Source of the DNA: an uncultured Bacteroidales bacterium | GTDB lineage: Bacteria > Bacteroidota > Bacteroidia > Bacteroidales > WCHB1-69 | Direction of reading: 5' to 3' | Length of the DNA: 59,220 bases | Assembly: GCA_937949745.1 (NCBI GenBank) | Contig: CALECM010000039.1 | Location: 1 to 59,220, forward strand | In this document: positions 53,187 to 59,220 of the stretch, in pieces | Layout of the letters: each line of letters starts with the position of its first letter | How positions within the stretch are numbered: position 1 is the first letter of the stretch | Made by a program: the position numbers and the translations under genes | Notes under the pieces: model-generated | The model's database searches: none | Told to the model about the DNA's origin: nothing | What the model saw: only the letters and a program-made list of their open reading frames with translations

Positions 53187-54002
53187 ATGCTACACCTGCT
53201 GGAAACGCCTCTTTTTTGTTCGCAACGCGAAGTGCCGAGTATTTTGGCCACTATCGCCAAGGTACTTCATGGTAACGAAAAGATTGAGGTTATTGCCGGC
53301 AAAAAGGATTATGACCTGATTGATGTTTGGTATGATGATATTCCCTGGGATTTTGAAATCCAGGAAGAAAAAGGGATCGCCATACTTTCTATTTACGGAA
53401 GTATTTACAAGTACTTTTATTATTACGGCATGGATGTTTATTCGGCAGTGCTGAAAAAATTATACCAGGATACCAGCATAAAGGGAATAATTCTACGTAT
53501 TGAATCCGGGGGCGGAGAATGGGGCGGCCTCCAGATGATGGCCGAAACTTTGAAATTAAAAAATAAGCCGGTTATTGCTTACGTGGAAGATTATGCCTTT
53601 AGCGCCGCCTATGGAATAGCTGCATGTTGCGACTTGATTTTTGCCAATACCCCCATGTGTGAAGTTGGGAGCATCGGAACTTACATTCGTCTATTAGACT
53701 ACGAAAAATATTACGCATCTGTTGGCATCGATATCCATACGATTTACGCCACTAAGTCGACCGATAAAAACCTAAGCTACCGTGAAGCCCTGGAAGGGAA
53801 ATATGAAAAAATGGTCGAAAATATCGACGTATACAATGAATATTTTATCAATTTGATACAGCAAAACCGAGGCCAAAAGCTAAAATCGGATCAATCGGAG
53901 TGGGGTACCGGCAGAACTTATTTTGCACCCAAAGCCCTTGAATTGGGATTGATCGATGGCATTAATTCTCTTGACCAGATCATCGACAGCTTAATTTTAT
54001 AA
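53187..54002 (+). CDS. S49-family head maturation protease
   Basis: 271-residue SppA/S49-type serine protease that probably trims scaffold and capsid during head assembly. The Ser-Lys dyad is visible: S139 in EDYAFSAAYGIA and K190 in IYATKSTDKN, 51 residues apart as in short SppA enzymes. The oxyanion-loop glycines are in RIESGGGEWGG. No signal peptide is present, as expected for the phage form. The ATG at 53187 is chosen over the upstream TTG at 53136. Next comes the scaffold-like gene. Confidence 0.88.
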   Translation: MLHLLETPLFCSQREVPSILATIAKVLHGNEKIEVIAGKKDYDLIDVWYDDIPWDFEIQEEKGIAILSIYGSIYKYFYYYGMDVYSAVLKKLYQDTSIKGIILRIESGGGEWGGLQMMAETLKLKNKPVIAYVEDYAFSAAYGIAACCDLIFANTPMCEVGSIGTYIRLLDYEKYYASVGIDIHTIYATKSTDKNLSYREALEGKYEKMVENIDVYNEYFINLIQQNRGQKLKSDQSEWGTGRTYFAPKALELGLIDGINSLDQIIDSLIL

Positions 54003-54020
54003 CCCTTTAAATTTAATAAT

Positions 54021-54473
54021 ATGAAACTCCTACAAAACGACCAGTATGAAAACCTTAAGTATAAAGCCGAGCAGTTTGCCAAAATTACTGCTGCAGTTGC
54101 CGGTGGTGATGAAACCGGATGCGAAGCCGCAGCTACTCAGGATATCACCGCAGATGTAATCATTGAGGCCTTGGAAAGTAAAAAAACTTCCGATTCCGGA
54201 TCCGAGGATCTGCTTTCTAAAATCAACGAATTAACCCAAACTATCCAGCAGCTGCAGACAACCATAACGGATCTTCAGACCGAAAACCAGGAGTTAAAAA
54301 CTCAGGTTACCAATTTAAAAGTTAACCCCGCCTCTGATCCGTCTTCTCCCGGTGCCACTCAGGATGAACCCACTGCCGACGATCCTCAAACAAAAGATTC
54401 CTTTAAGGAATTGTTTGTCGAAGGAAATCTCGAGCAAACAAAGGCTAATTTGAAAAAAGCCGGAATGCTTTAA
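54021..54473 (+). CDS. Putative scaffold protein
   Basis: 150-residue acidic protein with a coiled coil (LLSKINELTQTIQQLQTTITDLQTENQELKTQVTNLK) and a low-complexity Pro/Asp/Thr linker, ending in a helical EGNLEQTKANLKKAGML. Composition, size and position between the S49 protease and the capsid gene fit a head scaffold. No sequence family is recognised. Confidence 0.65.
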   Translation: MKLLQNDQYENLKYKAEQFAKITAAVAGGDETGCEAAATQDITADVIIEALESKKTSDSGSEDLLSKINELTQTIQQLQTTITDLQTENQELKTQVTNLKVNPASDPSSPGATQDEPTADDPQTKDSFKELFVEGNLEQTKANLKKAGML

Positions 54474-54507
54474 TAACCCAATGTAAACCATTAATATTTT
54501 ATATACA

Positions 54508-56196
54508 ATGTACGAAAATCTTGTTGACCTTTCCAGCCTCAGACAGGCAGCCATACGGTATAATCCTGAGCTTTACACCACCATGGTCATTAGCCTGCAG
54601 GACGTATCCGAAGCGCTAAGAATTAATGTCATCCAAACCAATGAGGATGATGAAATCAAAACCCTGGTCCGCAGGGGGCACTTGCTACGTCCTTACGATC
54701 ATCAGTTCGACATCAAAAACAATCGCGAACTCTTGAAGATCAAAACCTATATGCTTAAACTCAAACGGGGCTATATCAATCTATATGATGATATTACTCT
54801 GTATGAGGATAAGAAATCCCAGAAAAAGGTACTCTTTAACCGCGGGATCCACATCGATCCGCAGATGAATAATATCCCCCTTGAATCCATTATTTTGACC
54901 AATGCAACCCGCACCCTGATGGAAGATATCGTATTTGCCATGTTCTTTGCAAAACGCAATGAGACCGGTACCACACCACTGGATTGTTTTGACGGTTTTA
55001 ATACAATTATTGACAATGCCATTGTTGACGGAGAAATTTCCGCAAATCTCGGCAACTATGTTCCTTCCGGATCCCTGGCGTATTCTGACACCGGTACTAA
55101 TGCTTATGATAACCTGCTAAAATGGTTGCGTAAAGCATCCCCAAAAATGCGTGCGGGCCGATGCGTGCTCAGGATCACAAACGACGTGATGTCAGCCGTT
55201 TTACAGGCCTATAAAGTAAAGGTTAATAACTTTAGCGACCCTGACTGGGCCACTGTTACCCAAAGATTACAGGAAGATGGCCATTTTCGGAGCCTTGAGA
55301 TCTGCACTCACGTAGCCATGGGTTACGGAGACCGCATTTTCCTTACCGGTGAATACGAAGATCCCCAGATGCGCGATCTCTTTGATTTCGGTATTGACTA
55401 TACTCCGGACGTGAACATATTCCAGGTTAGAGCCCCGTTCGAAAACCCGAACTATATCCAGTATTATTCCCAGCCCAAAATGGGCACCCGGATAAAAGGA
55501 TTCTCCCCTCATGTATTCATGATGAATGAAGGAGTAAATACGCCTATGGATTTAAGCGGTGATTATAAATCCAACGAAATTTGGAGCATGGTAAATCCGG
55601 ACCAGTCCAAAAATATTTCCGTGGCATCTCTTGGCGTACCGTCACTTACAGCCAATTACATACGCTCAATCATGTATCCTAACGGACAGGATCTGGATGC
55701 ACCCACATTTAAGATCTATTACAATGCCAGCAACAATCCCGAAGTGATGAAACAAGGCGCTTCCATTGATACTGTGGAATTTAACAACGGTCTAATCCAG
55801 GGCAAAATTGATTCTGTGCCGGTAGGAAGTTATTACTTCATGTCGGAAATGAAATCCGGGGAAAATACATATTACAGTGATGTGAGCTCAATGATCACCG
55901 TAGCCCCAGTCGTGGAAATTGAAAAACCGGCAGCTGACCTGGGAAATATTTCCGCAGAATATTCGGCTAACATTACTCTTGATCAGGCGCCCGCCTATGG
56001 TTTTAAATACGGAACGTCCTCCAATGCTGCTGACCTGAAAGAAAGTACCAATGTGGTTACCGGCACTGCAGGAGAGGGGAAATTCACAGCCACTCTTCCC
56101 ACGGGTAGCGGGGTTCAATTCTTTATCGCTTTTATAACCTATAACGACCAAACTTACTACAGTGAAGTAAGTGACGGGGTAACGCTCTCGGAATAA
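54508..56196 (+). CDS. Major capsid protein with Ig/FN3-like C-terminal part
   Basis: 562-residue protein taken as the major capsid protein from size, from position after protease and scaffold, and from the HK97-like pattern of a long N-terminal helix region then mixed alpha/beta (FFAKRNETGTTPLDCFDGF, CVLRITNDVMSAVLQAY, FLTGEYEDPQMRDLFDF). The last 180 residues, after about 380, are beta-rich and look like FN3/Ig-type decoration domains (APTFKIYYNASNNPE, SYYFMSEMKSGENTYYSDVS, QFFIAFITYNDQTYYSEVS). Such domains on capsids help phages stick to glycans or mucus. Confidence 0.8.
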   Translation: MYENLVDLSSLRQAAIRYNPELYTTMVISLQDVSEALRINVIQTNEDDEIKTLVRRGHLLRPYDHQFDIKNNRELLKIKTYMLKLKRGYINLYDDITLYEDKKSQKKVLFNRGIHIDPQMNNIPLESIILTNATRTLMEDIVFAMFFAKRNETGTTPLDCFDGFNTIIDNAIVDGEISANLGNYVPSGSLAYSDTGTNAYDNLLKWLRKASPKMRAGRCVLRITNDVMSAVLQAYKVKVNNFSDPDWATVTQRLQEDGHFRSLEICTHVAMGYGDRIFLTGEYEDPQMRDLFDFGIDYTPDVNIFQVRAPFENPNYIQYYSQPKMGTRIKGFSPHVFMMNEGVNTPMDLSGDYKSNEIWSMVNPDQSKNISVASLGVPSLTANYIRSIMYPNGQDLDAPTFKIYYNASNNPEVMKQGASIDTVEFNNGLIQGKIDSVPVGSYYFMSEMKSGENTYYSDVSSMITVAPVVEIEKPAADLGNISAEYSANITLDQAPAYGFKYGTSSNAADLKESTNVVTGTAGEGKFTATLPTGSGVQFFIAFITYNDQTYYSEVSDGVTLSE

Positions 56197-56260
56197 AAAG
56201 GCTTTGGGTGCGGTGGCCAATAACCGCACCATATTATTTTAAATTATAAAATTAAAAATT

Positions 56261-56842
56261 ATGGCTTATAACCCCGATGTAATCGAATCCGGTGAATGTA
56301 CCAATAACAATATTATAGCCGGCTACCCTACACGCGCAATGTTTATTAAGGACTGTGACGTTACCGCAGTACCGGAAAGGAAAACCACCGATGAGGCTCC
56401 GTCCGACAAATGCGCCATGACCGGCAAGTTTGTTTTTAAGGATACCCGGCGACCAACTTTTATAGACGCCATCGAGCAAACACCGCATTATGCCGCAGCA
56501 ACCCAGGGAGAAACAGGTTCTGAGAGCTTTGCACCCACTTTTGAATTTGCCACAAAAGACAAAGTGGAAGCAGATGCTTTTGCGGCGGATGTTCTCAACC
56601 AGCCTGGATATATGGTTTTCCAGGAGTATGACGGCCGTCAAATGATGGTCGGCAACAAACTTTTAAAATGTAAGGTGATTGCCAATTTTGACTCCGGTAC
56701 CGCGGTAACGGACGCCAAAAGATACAGCTTCACGGTTAGCGTAGCTGCTGCATTCACCCCTAAACAATATCTGGTAACCCCTATTAATATGGAAGCTCCG
56801 GAAGGAGAAACTCCATACGATCCTTATCCTGCTGAAGGATAG
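56261..56842 (+). CDS. Putative phage structural protein (193 aa)
   Basis: Unrecognised beta-rich protein (GYPTRAMFIKDCDVTAVPERK, then MTGKFVFKD, and RYSFTVSVAAAFTPKQYLVTP near the end). Head decoration, neck or tail-tube protein are all possible from its place right after the capsid gene. Followed by a terminator. Confidence 0.6.
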   Translation: MAYNPDVIESGECTNNNIIAGYPTRAMFIKDCDVTAVPERKTTDEAPSDKCAMTGKFVFKDTRRPTFIDAIEQTPHYAAATQGETGSESFAPTFEFATKDKVEADAFAADVLNQPGYMVFQEYDGRQMMVGNKLLKCKVIANFDSGTAVTDAKRYSFTVSVAAAFTPKQYLVTPINMEAPEGETPYDPYPAEG

Positions 56843-56869
56843 CCAATGATGACATGCTTATTTTTAACC

Positions 56870-56903
56870 AAAGGGAAGACTTTTATTGATCTTCCCTTTT
56901 TCA
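56870..56903 (+). terminator. Terminator after the head-protein genes
   Basis: AAAGGGAAGA (56870-56879) and TCTTCCCTTT (56890-56899) form a perfect 10-bp stem with a 10-base loop, followed by a T-run. It divides the capsid module from the terminase module. Confidence 0.85.
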
Positions 56904-56916
56904 AATAATCTTAATT

Positions 56917-57594
56917 ATGACCGATATCCAAGCCTATATCCAAAATCCGGTAGATTTCAAAAAAGGTGTTGAACTATTGGCTTCTTATGGTGGAGAGGGC
57001 ACTACGATAGACTTTTTATCCCGAACCCAGAACCCTGCCAAAAACTCTCCGGCCTTTTCCGTGCTTCTGAGTTCATTGTCTCATCTCTCATCCCTGGGTA
57101 AGGGTACCAATATGATACTTGACGCGGTGGATCCACAGCCCTTGGAATCTGAGAGTCCTCTCCGAGATCTTCCACTTACCAATCTATCAGAGAGACTTAA
57201 AGACCTGGTTCCGGAAAGAGCAGATGCTTTTGCCAAAATGAAAAGTCCACACATTACCAATGAGCAGCGCAAAGCCCTTGCCGAAACCGTATGTATGCTC
57301 TCCGGGGAAAGAAGGGAACTGTGGAAAAATAAGCCCGAAAGTCAGGCTGGAGATGAAAAGCCTGTCAATACATACGCTAAACTCTTGCCCGATAACTATG
57401 CCCTGGAAGACGTAAGGAAAGCATTATACCGTAACCGTGAAAGTTTGACCAGGTCACTTAACGCACTTGAAAATGCCCGGGAGAAAAATGCAAGTAAAAA
57501 TACCATTCGTAACTGCCAGCGCCGTATTGAAAAATGGCAGTCCAAAGTAAGTTATCTGGAAGGTATATACGATAAAATGAAAAATAATGGCTAA
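56917..57594 (+). CDS. Hypothetical prophage protein with helical C-terminus
   Basis: 225-residue protein, not recognised. The C-terminal third is a long charged helix (RKALYRNRESLTRSLNALENAREKN, RRIEKWQSKVSYLEGIYDKM). The start lies 14 bases after the terminator, so its promoter must overlap it or transcription must read through. Its stop overlaps the next gene by 8 bases, so it belongs to the packaging module. Confidence 0.65.
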   Translation: MTDIQAYIQNPVDFKKGVELLASYGGEGTTIDFLSRTQNPAKNSPAFSVLLSSLSHLSSLGKGTNMILDAVDPQPLESESPLRDLPLTNLSERLKDLVPERADAFAKMKSPHITNEQRKALAETVCMLSGERRELWKNKPESQAGDEKPVNTYAKLLPDNYALEDVRKALYRNRESLTRSLNALENAREKNASKNTIRNCQRRIEKWQSKVSYLEGIYDKMKNNG

Positions 57595-58204
57595 GAAGAT
57601 ATCCATGCCACTGGCACTCCCCAAATTGGAGACCAAGGATAAAATATATCTTCATCTATTTAAATCGGATGAAGAGGCGGGAAAGCATCTTACCGCCCAT
57701 GAAATGGAGATTAAACGCCGCTGGATGGCGGTTTATTCCAAATGGCTGGATGATCCTTTTTTGTCGGTTCGCGATATGGTACATTTTATCATGGCGGGCG
57801 GGGATGGTGCATTTAAAAAGGTAGACCGTTCGGCTGCTTATAATGATGTGGAGATAGTCCAGGGATTGCTGGGAAATATGAAAAATGCCACCAAAAGCTG
57901 GATTCGCCACCTGGTCTATGAGTCTTCCATGCAGGCCTTAAAATGGGCACAGCAGGCCCAGGACGCAAAATCCGTAGCTGTAATAAATGATAAATTAATC
58001 AAGGCATTCAACCTGGATAAGGATGATATCGATCCGATGGACTGGGATAAGATGATACCACCCAATTTTGAACCAACGGACGATGTAACCGTCCTGAACA
58101 TTGACCCCATCGATAATATTGAGGAGCGCCGCCGGGAGTTGAGAAAAAGGTTTGGCATAAAAACCGATATCATTGATGCAGAAATAATCCAGGAAGATGA
58201 ATAA
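57587..58204 (+). CDS. Putative small terminase subunit
   Basis: 205-residue protein that ends overlapping the large terminase start by 8 bases. The N-terminal region has a helical DNA-binding appearance (DEEAGKHLTAHEMEIKRRWMAVYSKW, then a helix pair MVHFIMAGGDGAFKKVDRSAAYNDVEIV) and the C-terminus is acidic (DIIDAEIIQEDE), typical of small terminases. The call rests mainly on size and the tight coupling to the large subunit. Confidence 0.65.
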   Translation: MAKKISMPLALPKLETKDKIYLHLFKSDEEAGKHLTAHEMEIKRRWMAVYSKWLDDPFLSVRDMVHFIMAGGDGAFKKVDRSAAYNDVEIVQGLLGNMKNATKSWIRHLVYESSMQALKWAQQAQDAKSVAVINDKLIKAFNLDKDDIDPMDWDKMIPPNFEPTDDVTVLNIDPIDNIEERRRELRKRFGIKTDIIDAEIIQEDE

Positions 58205-59220
58205 AATAGAGGCATACCGCAGTAAAATAATAGATGCACTCCACAAGCGCCAGGATAGGGTATTGCGGTTCTTTAACCGCATGCAACGGGAGGGGATGAT
58301 AATTTCAGCCCATGATGAGTATTATGTCTGCTCCCGGGGAACCGGTAAAAGCGAGGGGCTCGATGCCCGCAGAATAATCCAAAACGTTTGGAGTATGCCG
58401 GGCAGCACTGGCGCGCTTTTATCACCAACCTACTCCAAGGCATGGGCCAATACACTGCCAGCTATTTGTTACGCATTATCCCAGTGGGGTTACCATGAAG
58501 GTATTCATTACGTGGTGGGCAAAAAAGCCTCCAAAGATATGGGATTCAAAATGCCGAAACGTAAACCACTCCGCGAAGGATGGGAGAATGCTTTCCATTT
58601 TTGGAATGGTACCATCATGTTCGTTTTGAGTTTTAACCATGGTATGTCAGCCAATTCGATGAGCCTGGACTGGGTAGTGGGGCCTGAGGCAAAATTCCTT
58701 AATTACGATAAGATAAAAGGAGAAGTTATTCCGGCCTTGCGTGGTAATCCTGAGTTTGATTATTCTCCATGGCATCACGGGCAGCTTTATTCAACCGATA
58801 TGCCCACCCATTCTTCAGGGAAGTGGATCCTTGATATGGAAGATGAAATGGATCCGGAGCACATTAATCTGATAAGGTGGTTGTATGCCAGGAAAAAGAT
58901 CAAGGAAAGGGAATTGATTGAGGCAAATAATAAAGGTGATAATAATGAAATACAAGCGCTATCGCGTTACTTGAAACTATTGGTAAGGGATTTGGATATC
59001 GCACGTAAGTACTCTCCTGAGTATGACCCCGAGCTCATCAGGATGGGTAAAAATAAAAAGTATACGGTCTTCTATGGCGAATATGATATATTTGACAATC
59101 TGGAGGTGGTAGGGGAGAACTACATTTGGGAACAGAAGAGAAACCTGCCGGCACTTTTATTCCAGACCTCTTGCCTTAACCGAAGGATCCACAAAGTACC
59201 AAATGGTTTTTATTCGGCCC
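58197..59220 (+). CDS. Terminase large subunit (3' end outside window)
   Basis: The frame stays open to the right edge (341 codons seen). It begins MNKIEAYRSKIIDALHKRQD and has a P-loop SRGTGKS (46-52, in YYVCSRGTGKSEGLDARR), followed by LLSPTYSKAWANTLP and LDWVVGPEAKFLNYDKIKGEV, which fits the Walker B region of large terminases, and LYSTDMPTHSSGKWI as the coupling motif. It would be the packaging motor; the nuclease part would be outside the window. It starts inside the small terminase gene (8-base overlap). Confidence 0.85.
   Translation, partial: MNKIEAYRSKIIDALHKRQDRVLRFFNRMQREGMIISAHDEYYVCSRGTGKSEGLDARRIIQNVWSMPGSTGALLSPTYSKAWANTLPAICYALSQWGYHEGIHYVVGKKASKDMGFKMPKRKPLREGWENAFHFWNGTIMFVLSFNHGMSANSMSLDWVVGPEAKFLNYDKIKGEVIPALRGNPEFDYSPWHHGQLYSTDMPTHSSGKWILDMEDEMDPEHINLIRWLYARKKIKERELIEANNKGDNNEIQALSRYLKLLVRDLDIARKYSPEYDPELIRMGKNKKYTVFYGEYDIFDNLEVVGENYIWEQKRNLPALLFQTSCLNRRIHKVPNGFYSA

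Larger units (their letters stand above)
37259..59220. mobile_element. Prophage (left part; right end outside window)
   Basis: From the tRNA remnant rightwards the gene content becomes phage: CI-like repressors, DUF4406, a primase-helicase, Dam-type methylase, S49 head protease, scaffold-like and capsid-like proteins and a large terminase with an SRGTGKS Walker A. Cargo genes (two lipoproteins, AbiH) are much more AT-rich than the chromosomal genes. No integrase, transposase, portal or tail gene is in view; an integrase would be expected at the far end beside the intact tRNA. Nothing suggests decay: all recognised genes are full length. Confidence 0.88.

Noticed and set aside
37259..59220. 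Mu-like transposable phage
   Set aside because: No transposase or Mu-type genes are visible and the left end looks like a tRNA attachment site.

Overview
The window comes from a Bacteroidota (probably Bacteroidales) chromosome. Three things point there: C-terminal type IX secretion (T9SS) sorting domains, repeated TAnnTTTG promoter boxes in place of sigma70-type -10 boxes, and an rpsA product with a long acidic N-terminal extension. AT-rich translation starts without clear Shine-Dalgarno sequences fit as well.

Chromosomal part (1 to about 37,250). Housekeeping genes come first: a partial membrane metallophosphoesterase, a trpS / thiamine pyrophosphokinase pair, a secreted CAP/OmpA-like protein, an RluD-type pseudouridine synthase, and a translationally coupled pair of a hypothetical gene and a phosphomannomutase/phosphoglucomutase. 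From 8.8 to 32.1 kb lies a block of very large exported proteins. Two multi-domain CUB/FN3/MAM-like proteins with T9SS tails flank a 4,553-residue protein, and an AraC-type regulator gene lies divergently from the giant gene. The giant protein carries FG-GAP motifs, about 30 Ig-like modules that alternate between two subtypes, an HYR module and a C-terminal FISUMP domain. rpsA, a GT51 peptidoglycan glycosyltransferase and a VOC protein complete the chromosomal part.

Prophage part (about 37,260 to the right edge, continuing outside). The left boundary looks like a 22-nt remnant of a tRNA 3' end, followed on the chromosomal side by a strong hairpin. Inside are two tandem surface-type lipoproteins and three tandem CI-like repressors, two of them with their own operator-like dyad and rightward promoter inside a duplicated module. 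Early genes follow: a LuxR-HTH protein, DUF4406, a radical SAM protein, a DnaA-domain-IV-like protein and a 1,287-residue primase-helicase. An AT-rich cargo block (Dam-type methylase, PAPS-reductase-like protein, AbiH) comes next. A 606-bp non-coding region then holds 13 copies of a TCCAACA/TGTTGGA heptamer beside an AT-rich stretch, a candidate replication origin or control site. Head genes (S49 protease, scaffold-like, capsid) then come before the terminase genes, the reverse of the usual order. The large terminase gene runs off the right edge. No integrase, transposase, portal or tail genes are inside the window.

How it fits together: the prophage's left end combines immunity repressors with probable surface lipoproteins. 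AbiH, an abortive-infection family protein with its own promoter, sits in the middle, so the lysogen may gain several layers of protection against other phages. The most unusual features are the duplicated repressor/operator/promoter module, the heptamer array and the alternating Ig array.
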